Made by a program: the position numbers and the translations under genes | Assembly (NCBI RefSeq): GCF_937926365.1 | Contig: NZ_CALAOH010000137.1 | Coordinates: forward strand, 1-61,130 | Direction: 5' to 3' | Origin: an uncultured Azohydromonas sp. | GTDB taxonomy: Bacteria > Pseudomonadota > Gammaproteobacteria > Burkholderiales > Burkholderiaceae_C | Length of the DNA stretch: 61,130 bases | Shown here: positions 8,358 to 16,303 of the stretch, in pieces | Position numbering within the stretch: position 1 is the stretch's first letter | Layout of the letters: each line of letters begins with the position of its first letter | The notes under the pieces: model-generated | What the model saw: the letters and a program-made list of their open reading frames with translations, nothing else | Told to the model about the DNA's origin: nothing | Database searches by the model: none

Positions 8358-8704
8358 TGCATCGCTCCCAGGGCACGCGCCACGGCCACATGCGCCGCTT
8401 CAACCAGCACCGCCAGGGCTTCGGTGCTGGGTGCAGCAGGCAAATGCGCCAGGGCTTGAGCAACGGCGAACAGATCGGGCGCGGCCTTGAGCAGATGCGC
8501 GTTCGCCAGGACCGGCACCACGGCCACCAGACCGCCAGGGCTCGGCAAGTTGTCGTGAAGCACGGTTCGCCCGCTGGCTCCCAGGTAGTAGGGGCCGGGC
8601 TGAAAACCGAAATACAGGCGATCAGAAAAGGGCGTTTGGCTGGGTGCCGCCGCATGGCCCCGCGCCGGGGGCCACGGGCTGCGCGTGATGCACAGCCCTT
8701 CCAT
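8354..8704 (-). CDS. Hypothetical protein of the recombination block
   Basis: 116 aa, no family recognised. The N-terminal half is Pro/Gly-rich. Residues 60-115 look like helical repeats rich in Ala and Leu (AVVPVLANAHLLKAAPDLFA). The start lies 1 base after the stop of the preceding gene and the end overlaps the next gene, consistent with coupled translation. Confidence 0.5.
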   Translation of the reverse strand: MEGLCITRSPWPPARGHAAAPSQTPFSDRLYFGFQPGPYYLGASGRTVLHDNLPSPGGLVAVVPVLANAHLLKAAPDLFAVAQALAHLPAAPSTEALAVLVEAAHVAVARALGAMQ

Positions 8705-8705
8705 T

Positions 8706-9062
8706 TCAGTACCCCGCGCGGGCGTGGTGGATGCGCTCGCGCTCGGCGATCCAGCGATCCTCGGCAGCGGAGGCCGCCCAGGGATCGGCGTAGTCGTCGG
8801 GCTCGCTGTCGTCTTCGCCGGCCTTCTCGTGGTCGGCTTCGGCTTGCGCCAGCCACTTCTTCAACTGCTCGGGATGGAAGAAGCCGGCGTCTTCGCACAG
8901 ATCGACCGCGTGGTCACCGATGACGCAGGCCGTCGGGATGACCACGACGTCCCGGCCACGGTGGTCCTCGTTGACTTCGACCTCGTACTGAATCTCGACC
9001 GGGATGCCAGCGAAGGTGCTCTTGAAGCTGTAGACGCAGTGGGAGAAATCAGAACCAACCAT
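8706..9062 (-). CDS. Hypothetical acidic protein, first gene of the recombination operon
   Basis: 118 aa from ATG 9062, preferred over ATG 9080 because CAGGAG lies 6 bases upstream. The N-terminal 65 residues are beta-rich (CVYSFKSTFAGIPVEIQYEV). The C-terminal part is highly acidic with HEKAGEDDSEPDDYAD, a composition seen in small phage regulators and DNA mimics, but no family is recognised. It leads the leftward operon that runs to 4236. Confidence 0.55.
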   Translation of the reverse strand: MVGSDFSHCVYSFKSTFAGIPVEIQYEVEVNEDHRGRDVVVIPTACVIGDHAVDLCEDAGFFHPEQLKKWLAQAEADHEKAGEDDSEPDDYADPWAASAAEDRWIAERERIHHARAGY

Positions 9063-9189
9063 CTCTATCTCCTGTAGCACCTGCCCTGGTGCATGGAGAC
9101 AATTCTAATTCAAATGAACGTATAATTGTTATTTCAAACTAAGTGACTTGTTCTAGATTGTAATTTACTGTTGGTCAGACAAAAGAAAA
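9063..9189 (-). promoter_or_regulatory. AT-rich upstream region of the leftward recombination operon
   Basis: This stretch is strikingly AT-rich compared with everything around it. It contains several TATAAT/TACAAT-like hexamers and a 10-bp palindrome TTCAAATGAA near 9109. It is the only non-coding space ahead of the 9062 start, so the operon promoter and repressor sites are most likely here. I cannot choose a single -35/-10 pair. Confidence 0.45.
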
Positions 9190-9204
9190 CCCGCATGAAG
9201 CGGG
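9181..9204 (-). terminator. Rho-independent terminator of the XRE repressor gene
   Basis: Read leftward, a 5-bp GC stem (CCCGC, loop TTCAT, GCGGG; 9190-9204) runs into TTTTCTTTT. It lies about 35 bases past the stop of the XRE gene and just ahead of the recombination-operon promoter region, separating the two transcripts. Confidence 0.6.
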
Positions 9205-9239
9205 ATTGAATAAAGTTCTTAAATTAAATCATTAGTCCA

Positions 9240-9713
9240 TCAGCCTGTACTGCTTGCAATAATGGCAGCTTGCACGCCTTGCAAGAACACTCTCACTTCG
9301 CGTTCGTCGCTCAGCCCATTGGCTACGGCGTGCTGGATGACACGTACCAAGTCCGAAATGGGCAACTCGATGGTGTCAGCGCGTCGCACACGGGTAGAAG
9401 CCGGTTCCTGAAGTACAGGTTGCACCGGCTTCAGCGGCTCCAGCAATGGCTGTTGGGTGGTCTCCTGTGGTTCCTTCAGCACCAGCAATTCGTCTACCGA
9501 AACACCATAGTTTTGCGCCATCCATCGCAGCGTCATGGCGTCGGGCAGCGCACGGCCCGTTTCCCATGATGAGACCGTTCCCTCACCCTTCTTGCCCAGA
9601 ACGTCGGCGACCTCAATTTGTCGGAACCCCTGGCCGCCGCGTGCGCTCTTGCGGGCACGGCGGATGCGTTCGCCGATCTCCCGACGCAGTTGAGCTTCGT
9701 TGTCGATTTCCAT
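9240..9713 (-). CDS. XRE family repressor-like regulator
   Basis: 157 aa from ATG 9713 (an in-frame start at 9737 is also possible; neither has a clear ribosome binding site). Residues 10-65 form a lambda-repressor-type HTH (FRQIEVADVLGKKGEGTVSS followed by WETGRALPD). The C-terminal part is a Pro/Gln linker plus a short helical domain (ELPISDLVRVIQHAVANGLS), not an S24 peptidase, so SOS-type autocleavage is unlikely. Its position, divergent from a replication-type gene and upstream of the recombination operon, resembles a phage immunity switch. Confidence 0.75.
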   Translation of the reverse strand: MEIDNEAQLRREIGERIRRARKSARGGQGFRQIEVADVLGKKGEGTVSSWETGRALPDAMTLRWMAQNYGVSVDELLVLKEPQETTQQPLLEPLKPVQPVLQEPASTRVRRADTIELPISDLVRVIQHAVANGLSDEREVRVFLQGVQAAIIASSTG

Positions 9714-9848
9714 GCAGCAGACTGTAATCATCATCACAGGGGCGCACTCTAAATTCCTTCAAGTTTTATAGTGACCCCATGGCAAGGCGGGTCCGAAACG
9801 AGGACGTCGAACGCGATTGACACTGCCAAGATTGCCACGGAGGAAGTA
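9714..9848. promoter_or_regulatory. Divergent control region between XRE gene and 9849 gene
   Basis: 135 bases, locally AT-rich (TTCAAGTTTTATAGTG near 9758-9773), between the XRE gene and a rightward gene. It must hold both promoters. A TATAAA hexamer on the minus strand and TATAGT on the plus strand overlap, suggesting face-to-face promoters, but -35 partners are weak. GGAGG at 9839-9843 is the ribosome binding site of the rightward gene. Confidence 0.4.
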
Positions 9849-10295
9849 ATGCCGCGCACTGACTTCGTTCAAGCCTTGTTCCACAGGCTCACGCTACGGT
9901 ACGGCCGTGCGTTCCTAGCCCGCTGGGAAGACGTGTCGGTGGACGAGGTAAAGGCAGATTGGAAGCGCGAGCTGGCCAACTACGCAGAGCGCCCCCAGGC
10001 CATCGAATACGCGCTGGCGCTGATGGACCCGGCTGAGCCGCCTACCGCAGCTCGCTTCCGCGAGCTTTGCGCCAGCGCACCAGCACCAGCATTCCAAGCC
10101 GCTCCCGAGCCGAAAGAACCGCAGCGGGCGGCTGAGATTCGACGCAAGTACCTGCGCCCGGTTGCACCCATTGCCGGCCGGGAGCGGGCTTGGGCTGCAC
10201 GGATGGTGCAGCGTGCCGATGCCGGCGAGCGCGTCTCGGGCTACAGCCTGCGCATGGCGCTGGATGCGCTCAAGCGGCCGGGCTCGCAGTTCTGA
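9849..10295 (+). CDS. Phage-type protein, possibly replication protein P-like
   Basis: 148 aa from ATG 9849, chosen over 9771 because GGAGG lies 5 bases upstream. The pattern FVQALFHRLTLRYGRAFLAR, then a W-x-x-E-L stretch and MDPAEPPTAARFRELC, resembles the N-terminal domain of phage replication P-like or helicase-loader-associated proteins that end in a pre-screened PPT..F.. motif. The assignment is tentative. Divergent orientation from the XRE repressor fits an early phage gene. Nothing further is recognised between its end and 10533. Confidence 0.5.
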   Translation: MPRTDFVQALFHRLTLRYGRAFLARWEDVSVDEVKADWKRELANYAERPQAIEYALALMDPAEPPTAARFRELCASAPAPAFQAAPEPKEPQRAAEIRRKYLRPVAPIAGRERAWAARMVQRADAGERVSGYSLRMALDALKRPGSQF

Positions 10296-10532
10296 AAGCA
10301 GGTGGTTTAAGCGGCTCCTGCGCCGCACGTACAGGACTAGGCTTCGTGCTCCGCATCGAGCCCCTTCGGGCTTCAATCCCTGCCGCCTTGCGCGGCGGCC
10401 TGACGGCCGCCGCTGCGCGCTTCGCCTGCCCTCTTGGGGGACGGGCTGACGCCCACCCCCCGCCGCGCTGGCGCTTGGCATCCCCCCTGAATACCGCCGA
10501 CTAGGCTGCGCCTGATCGGCCTACGCGCCGGC

Positions 10533-11681
10533 TCACGCCGGCGCTGCCATGGACTGGCACGAAGACCCCTTGCGCCGGGCCGCCACCGCGCCCACCACGC
10601 CCAGCCCCGCCAGCAGCAACATCCATTCCGCTGGCTCGGGCACCGGCGTCATCAGGAAGGGACGGAGCTGGCCGCTGTCGAGGAACAAGGCCGAACCGAT
10701 GATTTGCCCACGGTCGTTGATCGCCGTGGCATCTCTGAGCCGCCAGTGCGCCGCGACCTCGTCCGGGATCAGGTCGTTGAGATAAATCAGTTCCCCGTCG
10801 CGGAGCAACACCGCCTCCGTTTCACCACGGCCGCCATAGCCCACGATCCAGCCGTGATTGTTGATGTCGCGGGCGCTGCTCACTCCCGGCAGCGGGGTCA
10901 TGACGCCATCGCTATAGAGGTAGCCAATGTTGTTGGGAGAGTCGGCGGTGAAGGTGTGACCTACCGCCTGGCCGGCATCGTTGATGCCGTAGGCATAACT
11001 GTAAGGGCCACCCAGCGTGGGCAGCACGGTGGCTCGGGTACCGTCATGCACGAAGCCCAGGTATTCACCTTCGATGCGTCCTGGCTGCTCGAACTGGCCG
11101 GCCACGACGCCGTGCTCGTTGATGTCCCAGGGCGTGACGCCCCTGTTGCTGGGCATCTCCAGGTAGCGGCTGACATTGCCGTCATAGACAAAGCCCTGGG
11201 CGAAGTCGGAGAACTGGGGCCTCATGGTGCCTGTGACCTGCCCCTGGTTGTTGATCGCTACGGCCACGCCGTCGCTGACAGCACCGCCGAAGGTGGTACG
11301 CAGATCGATCATCTGGCCGTCGCGCCACAGCGAGGCCCGGTTGCGGTCCAGCGTTTCGCCGATGAGGTCGCCACGGTCGTTGATGCCGTGCAGGAAGCGA
11401 AAGCGGTCTGCGACACTGGTGAAAGTGCCCTGGCTGTAGATGGACGGGTTGAGCTCTGTGAAAAAGGACTTGGCGGCGTTGAGGGCTACTTCCCCCTTGT
11501 TGTTCAGCCCGACCGCCTCGAGCAGTGCGTACTCGGGCAAGTCGATGCCCTCGAAGCGGTACTTCAACGCCGCCGGCGCGGCGGCTGCGCCGGCTGGCGC
11601 CAACGCTGTGCCCAGGAGGCACAGCCCAAGCAAGGACGCCAGCACGCCAGCACGCACCCGGACATGAGGAATCAATTCCAT
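10533..11681 (-). CDS. PEP-CTERM sorting-signal protein with HAF repeats
   Basis: 382 aa from ATG 11681 with AGGAG upstream. There is an N-terminal signal peptide (VLASLLGLCLLGTALAPAGA). About seven HAF-type repeats follow, each of the form A/G-I-N-D/N-x-G-x-x-x-G (GINDRGDLIG, AINNQGQVTG, DINEHGVVAG, GINDAGQAVG, DINNHGWIVG, AINDRGQIIG). The end is a C-terminal PEP-CTERM tripartite tail: VPEPAEW, a transmembrane helix (MLLLAGLGVVGAVA) and RRK. Such proteins are exported and processed by exosortase/EpsH, usually in exopolysaccharide-producing Gram-negative bacteria. No exosortase is in this window, so it must be encoded elsewhere. Confidence 0.85.
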   Translation of the reverse strand: MELIPHVRVRAGVLASLLGLCLLGTALAPAGAAAAPAALKYRFEGIDLPEYALLEAVGLNNKGEVALNAAKSFFTELNPSIYSQGTFTSVADRFRFLHGINDRGDLIGETLDRNRASLWRDGQMIDLRTTFGGAVSDGVAVAINNQGQVTGTMRPQFSDFAQGFVYDGNVSRYLEMPSNRGVTPWDINEHGVVAGQFEQPGRIEGEYLGFVHDGTRATVLPTLGGPYSYAYGINDAGQAVGHTFTADSPNNIGYLYSDGVMTPLPGVSSARDINNHGWIVGYGGRGETEAVLLRDGELIYLNDLIPDEVAAHWRLRDATAINDRGQIIGSALFLDSGQLRPFLMTPVPEPAEWMLLLAGLGVVGAVAARRKGSSCQSMAAPA

Positions 11682-12358
11682 GCTGCTTCTCCTCGTACAT
11701 CGACGAAACGGCCTCAACGGGCTTGTCCCGAGGCCGGACACGTATCTAAGCAGCGGTCCAGGAGGCGAATCAGCAACGACGGGTATGCATGGCAACAAAG
11801 CCTCGGAGGCTCGGCAGCAGCGGATGCCGACCAATCCGCACAGCGCCAACGAGTGATGCCCTTCGTGTCCATGGCGGGCCAACCATGAGCGGCCGCCCTG
11901 AGGCGCCTGTCGCAGTGGCCTTGCCATCCGAGCGGCGCCCTTATCGGCAACTCTTGGCGACGATGGCGCCGCGACGCTGCTCGCACCGGACTTGCGCGTC
12001 GAGCTCGCGGCGGCCTTCCAGATCCGGGTCCGCGGTTCGGCGCACTTCGTGTGCGCCATCGGTGAGCTAGGAGACAGCCCACCTCAAGCGGTCAAGCTAT
12101 TTTTTGCCAACAGTTAAGGGCGCGAATCCAAGGGCGCTGCTGTGGGGCGGCGCCTCAGCCAAGCCGCTGCACCGTGGTTGCTCTGGCCTCGCCTCGAATT
12201 GCGAATCCACGAAGCGCCAGACCTGGTGCGACGCGGCAAGTTCGTGCGGCTCTCTACCGCTCCAGAGGTGTGTTCAGTTTCCGGACGCCGTACAAGGCGG
12301 CCCAGGGCAGAACCGGCTGTCCCGGCAACGGTCTTGTGCGCCGTTGGGGTATCCCTGA
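11682..12358. other. Intergenic stretch without a convincing gene
   Basis: Nothing here has a family signature. One rightward frame (about 11896-12116) ends in a protein-like stretch (VELAAAFQIRVRGSAHFVCA, then KLFFANS and a stop) but has no start codon, so it may be the tail of a decayed gene. The rest shows no coding logic. Confidence 0.4.
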
Positions 12359-13285
12359 CTACGACCCGCCACCCAGCCGCTCCGTGAGACGGTCCTGGGC
12401 GAAGCGCTCCACTACGAAGTCCACGAACGCCCGGGTCTTGGCTGGCAGCAGCGTGCGGCTGGGGTAGTACAGCGAGATCGACCCCGCATCCGCCCACCAG
12501 CGCGGCAGCAGCCGCAGCAGCTCGCCGCGCTCGATGTGCGCCAGCACGTCCGGCACGGCCAGCAGCGCCACACCCAGTCCCAGCAGTGCGGCTTCGCGCA
12601 TCGCGGCGGGCTCGTTGACGACCAGTGTCTGCGGCTGCTCCGCGGCCATCTCGCGCGCGTCGGCGTCGCGCATCGTCCAGCGCCGGATGCGCCCGGTGCG
12701 CCCGGATCGCATCACGATGCCGTCGAGCGCCTTCAGGTGCGATGGGTCCTGCGGCGCCGCCCGCCCCGCCAGGTAGGCCGGCGCAGCCACCGCCACGATG
12801 TGCGCCGGCGCCAGCGTGCGCGACACCACGCCGGGCGAGAGCTCGAAGCCGCCGCCGATGGCGGCGTCGTAGCCCTCGGCGATCAGGTCCACCATGCGGT
12901 TCTCGAAGTGCCATTCCGGCCGCACCAGCGGGTGGCGCCGCAGGAACTCGGGCAGCAACGGCAGGACGTGCGCCAAGCCGAAGGTGGGCGCCAGGCTGAG
13001 TTTCAGGACGCCCGCCGGCTCGCCACCATCGGCCGCAACACCGGCGATGGCCGCCTGCAGCGCCTCCAGGTTGCCGGCCACGGCCTGCAGGAAGCGCTCA
13101 CCCGCCTCGGTCAGCGTCAGCTTGCGCGTGGAGCGTTGGAACAGGCGCACGCCCAGGCGCCGCTCCAGCAGCGCCACGTTGCGGCTCACCGCCGCGGGCG
13201 TCAGTCCCAGGCGCCGCGCCGCCGCCGAGAAGCCGCCCAGCTCGGCACTGCGCACGAAGCACTCCAGGTTCACCAGGCTTTCCAT
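12359..13285 (-). CDS. LysR family transcriptional regulator
   Basis: 308 aa from ATG 13285. The N-terminal winged HTH spans residues 1-60 (FVRSAELGGFSAAARRLGLT, PAAVSRNVALLERRLGVRLF). The periplasmic-binding-like effector domain runs from about residue 90 (LKLSLAPTFGLAHVLPLLPE) to the end. It is divergent from the SDR operon at 13402, with a CACTTT-N13-AAAGTG inverted repeat between them. It probably senses a small metabolite and controls that operon and itself; the ligand is unknown. Confidence 0.92.
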   Translation of the reverse strand: MESLVNLECFVRSAELGGFSAAARRLGLTPAAVSRNVALLERRLGVRLFQRSTRKLTLTEAGERFLQAVAGNLEALQAAIAGVAADGGEPAGVLKLSLAPTFGLAHVLPLLPEFLRRHPLVRPEWHFENRMVDLIAEGYDAAIGGGFELSPGVVSRTLAPAHIVAVAAPAYLAGRAAPQDPSHLKALDGIVMRSGRTGRIRRWTMRDADAREMAAEQPQTLVVNEPAAMREAALLGLGVALLAVPDVLAHIERGELLRLLPRWWADAGSISLYYPSRTLLPAKTRAFVDFVVERFAQDRLTERLGGGS

Positions 13286-13292
13286 AGGCAAC

Positions 13293-13317
13293 CACTTTAA
13301 AGCACCGCTTGAAAGTG
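13293..13317. promoter_or_regulatory. Candidate LysR operator
   Basis: Inverted repeat CACTTT, 13-base spacer, AAAGTG, placed 8 bases ahead of the LysR start and 85 bases ahead of the SDR start. Position and size fit a LysR-type binding region for the divergent pair. The textbook T-N11-A form is only loosely matched. Confidence 0.45.
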
Positions 13318-13401
13318 ATTCCAGCCATTGCCTGCTTATCGAAAGGGAGTGTGGCGATCACAGTCACGTCCACCCCACTCCACTTCCCAAAGGAACCCGC
13401 C

Positions 13402-14175
13402 ATGTCCACCACCGCCCCCGCTGCTGTCGCCACCGCGCTGCCCCTGTCCGGCAAGGTCGCCCTCGTCACCGGCGGCTCGCGCTCCATCGGCGCGGCCATC
13501 GCCAGGCGGCTCGCCGCCGACGGCGCCGCCGTGACCTTCACCTACAGCAGCTCGCCCGCCAGGGCGGCCGAGGTGGCGCAGGCCATCGAGGCGGCCGGCG
13601 GTCACGCCCTGGCGCTGGCGGCCGACGCTGGCGACCCGGCCGCGGTGCGCGCCGCCGTCGAGAAGACGGTCCAGACCTTCGGCCGGCTCGATATCCTGGT
13701 GAACAACGCCGGCATCGCGCTGGGCGGCCCCATCGACGACATCCGCATCGAGGACGTGCAGCGCATGCTGGACGTGAACGTCACCGGTGTGCTCGTCGCC
13801 ACGCAGGCCGCCGTGCGGCACATGGGCGCGGGCGGCCGCATCGTGCACATCGGCTCGTCCATGACGCGCTACGCCGCCTTCGGCGGCGCCTCGCTCTACA
13901 CGCTCACCAAGGGCGCCGTCGCCGGGTTCACGCGCGGCCTGGTGCGCGACCTGGGCCCGCGCGGCATCACCGTCAACACGGTGCATCCCGGCCCCACCGA
14001 CACCGACATGAATCCGGACGGCGGTCCGGTGTCGAAGATCGTCGGCCCCGGCATGGCCGTCGGGCGCTACGGCCGGCCGCAGGAGATCGCCAGCGTGGTG
14101 GCGTTCCTGGCCCGCGACGATGCGGCCTTCGTCACCGGCGCGGACATCGTCGCCGACGGCGGCTTCACCGCCTGA
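13402..14175 (+). CDS. Short-chain dehydrogenase/reductase (classical SDR, FabG-like)
   Basis: 257 aa from ATG 13402 (AAAGGA upstream). Cofactor motif TGGSRSIG is at 23-30, NNAG at 101-104, catalytic Ser near 152, and Y166-x3-K170 (YTLTK). The C-terminal GQ/ADIVADGGF ending is typical of 3-oxoacyl-ACP-reductase-like SDRs. An NADP(H) preference is likely from the Ser-Arg after the Gly motif. It is followed 33 bases later by a reductase of the F420/NADP type, and both are under the divergent LysR. The substrate cannot be inferred. Confidence 0.92.
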   Translation: MSTTAPAAVATALPLSGKVALVTGGSRSIGAAIARRLAADGAAVTFTYSSSPARAAEVAQAIEAAGGHALALAADAGDPAAVRAAVEKTVQTFGRLDILVNNAGIALGGPIDDIRIEDVQRMLDVNVTGVLVATQAAVRHMGAGGRIVHIGSSMTRYAAFGGASLYTLTKGAVAGFTRGLVRDLGPRGITVNTVHPGPTDTDMNPDGGPVSKIVGPGMAVGRYGRPQEIASVVAFLARDDAAFVTGADIVADGGFTA

Positions 14176-14208
14176 GTCCCGTTACCGATCCACCATCAGG
14201 AGCCCGTC

Positions 14209-14814
14209 ATGACCACCCCCTCCATCGGCATCCTCGGCGCCGGCCAGATCGGCAGCGCCCTCGCCCGCGCCCTGTCTCGTGCCGGCATCCCCGCGACGCT
14301 GGCCAACAGCCGCGGCCCCGACTCGCTGCAAGCCCTGGTGCGCGAACTGCCCGGGATCACAGCCGGCACGCGCGAGCAAGCCGCTGCGCAGGAGCTCGTC
14401 GTCGTGGCCGTGAACTGGTCAAAGCTGCCGGCGGCGCTGGCCGGGCTGCCGGACTTCGGCGGCCGCGTCGTCATCGACGCCAACAACCCCATCGAGGCGC
14501 CGAGCTTCCGGGCGGTTGACCTGCACGGGCGCACATCCAGCGCGGTCTTCACCGACCTTGTGCCGGGAGCCCGCGTCGTGAAAGCCTTCAATCACCTGCA
14601 GGCGCACCTGCTGGCAGCAGCCCCTCAGGCCGAGGGCGGACGGCGCGTGCTCTTCTATTCGGGAGACGACCCGCAGGCCAAGGCGGCGGTGGCCGCGCTG
14701 ATCGAACGACTGGGCTTCTTCGGCATCGATCTCGGAGGGCTGGACGTGGGCGCGCGCCTGGCGCAGTTCCCCGGCGGGCCGCTGCCGGCGCTGAACCTGG
14801 TGAAGTTCGGGTGA
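14209..14814 (+). CDS. NADPH-dependent F420 reductase-like oxidoreductase
   Basis: 201 aa with a Rossmann start (IGILGAGQIGSALARALSRA) and the NSRGPDSL segment binding the NADP phosphate. Later blocks (DANNPIE, ARVVKAFNHLQA, LFYSGDD, LIERLGFFGIDLGGLDVG) are those of the COG2085 family. In bacteria without F420 these proteins are generic NADP-binding reductases. AGGAG precedes the ATG. It is the second gene of the SDR operon. Confidence 0.85.
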   Translation: MTTPSIGILGAGQIGSALARALSRAGIPATLANSRGPDSLQALVRELPGITAGTREQAAAQELVVVAVNWSKLPAALAGLPDFGGRVVIDANNPIEAPSFRAVDLHGRTSSAVFTDLVPGARVVKAFNHLQAHLLAAAPQAEGGRRVLFYSGDDPQAKAAVAALIERLGFFGIDLGGLDVGARLAQFPGGPLPALNLVKFG

Positions 14815-14854
14815 CCACTTTCGTCCAGGAAGTGACTGAAACGGACTCGGAGCC

Positions 14855-16078
14855 TCAGGCAACCGCCGGATCACCAGTGCGGACTTGGCCCTTGCCTGCC
14901 CGCTTTGCCAGGTACATGTGCTTGTCGGCCGCCTTGAGCAGGGCCCCCACATCGGACTCGTCCTCATGCAGCATCGAAATGCCGATGGATGCGTCCACGC
15001 GAACCTCTGCGGCAGCGAGCGAGATGGGTTGCGTGATACGTGAACGGATCCGTTTCGCAATTGAAATGGCCTCGTGCCGCGAGCCGACACGGCGCAGTAC
15101 GACGACGAACTCGTCCCCGCCCACCCGGGCCACGGCGTCATCGCTGCGGCATTGCTCCTGCAGCCTGCGGGCGATCTCCATCAACACTTGGTCCCCAGCG
15201 GCATGGCTGAACCGGTCGTTTACCGGCTTGAAGTCGTCAAGGTCGAATGCGAGGACCGCGACACGCTCGCCACCGCCCTTGGAAAGCTCATCGGTGGGGC
15301 CGGCGAGGAACTCTTCCAGACCACGGCGGTTGAGCAACCCCGTGAGGGGGTCGCGCGTGGCGTTGGTCTGCAACTGGATGACTTGCTTCTCGCTCAGGCG
15401 CAGGATCTGGCCCGAGTACCGGATGGACCACAGCATGGCCAAGGTGAACAGCACGCCAGCCAGGGCCAGTACCTGCTTGAAGCCAGCCAGCCGCTGTTGC
15501 TCGGTCGCACTTCTGGCCTTGAGCAGATCACGTTCAATGGCTTCGAGCTCGTCGAGCTGCACTCTGAGCTCTTTCGTGATATCGCGACTGACCTGGGCCG
15601 CCGTCATTTCCTTCAAGGCTGAAGGGCCCAGCTGCTGCGCGATGTCGGCCGACGCCAGGTAGATGTCGAGCACCTGCGACAGCGCTGCGAGCACCGCCTG
15701 CGCCCGCGCCTGTTCGGGTCGGCTGTCCAGCGTGAGCTCCCTCACGCGATGTGCCGCCTGAACGGATGTCGCAGCCGATGACCGCACCCGCTCCAGGTAA
15801 CCCGCGGACGGATAGACGCCATAGCTGCGCAGCCAGGTACCCGCGCGCAATGCATTGAGGCGCACCTGCTCGATCTCGTCGATCAGCTCGTGCGTGTGCT
15901 CTACCCACCGGCTGGCCTTTTCGAACTCCACGAAGAAGCCGTACAGCACCCCGCCCATGCCCAGTACCAGCAGCAAGGCGATGAACTGGGTAAGACGCAG
16001 GATGCGGGTAATGCGATGCAGCACTGAAGGGCACGGTGATGGGCAGCCAGCGGATTGCAGCGGCTGCTCCCATCCCAT
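14855..16078 (-). CDS. Membrane-bound diguanylate cyclase (GGDEF)
   Basis: 407 aa. Two transmembrane helices (TQFIALLLVLGMGGVLYGFF near residue 35 and a second near 210) flank a helical periplasmic sensor of CHASE3-like character. The GGDEF domain follows from about 245 (DPLTGLLNRRG) with an intact ARVGGDEFVVVLRR. An RSDD I-site five residues ahead implies product inhibition by c-di-GMP. No EAL domain. The start is uncertain; a GTG at 16024 is also possible. Acts at the inner membrane to raise c-di-GMP. Confidence 0.9.
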   Translation of the reverse strand: MGWEQPLQSAGCPSPCPSVLHRITRILRLTQFIALLLVLGMGGVLYGFFVEFEKASRWVEHTHELIDEIEQVRLNALRAGTWLRSYGVYPSAGYLERVRSSAATSVQAAHRVRELTLDSRPEQARAQAVLAALSQVLDIYLASADIAQQLGPSALKEMTAAQVSRDITKELRVQLDELEAIERDLLKARSATEQQRLAGFKQVLALAGVLFTLAMLWSIRYSGQILRLSEKQVIQLQTNATRDPLTGLLNRRGLEEFLAGPTDELSKGGGERVAVLAFDLDDFKPVNDRFSHAAGDQVLMEIARRLQEQCRSDDAVARVGGDEFVVVLRRVGSRHEAISIAKRIRSRITQPISLAAAEVRVDASIGISMLHEDESDVGALLKAADKHMYLAKRAGKGQVRTGDPAVA

Positions 16079-16303
16079 TGAAGACTTCGCGGCCTATGGC
16101 GTAACAGCGGTCTTATCGGCAACCAAGCCCTTTGCTTGAGCACGGACCGGAATCGAGGCTGTCGGTCCTCGGCTGCCATGAAGCGATGCCGGCCAGGCCG
16201 GGCCTGTGGCCGGTACCATCCAGGCGTGGCACAGAGGTGGCCTGGGCCTCGGAGAGAGGGTGCGGCGCGCCCGCAGCTGGCGAGCGTGTGCTCAGCTACA
16301 GCT

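Noticed and set aside
10296..10532. GC-rich stretch after the P-like gene with repeated GCC/GGC motifs
   Set aside because: Small inverted repeats occur by composition; no T-run or conserved element, so not called a terminator or att site.
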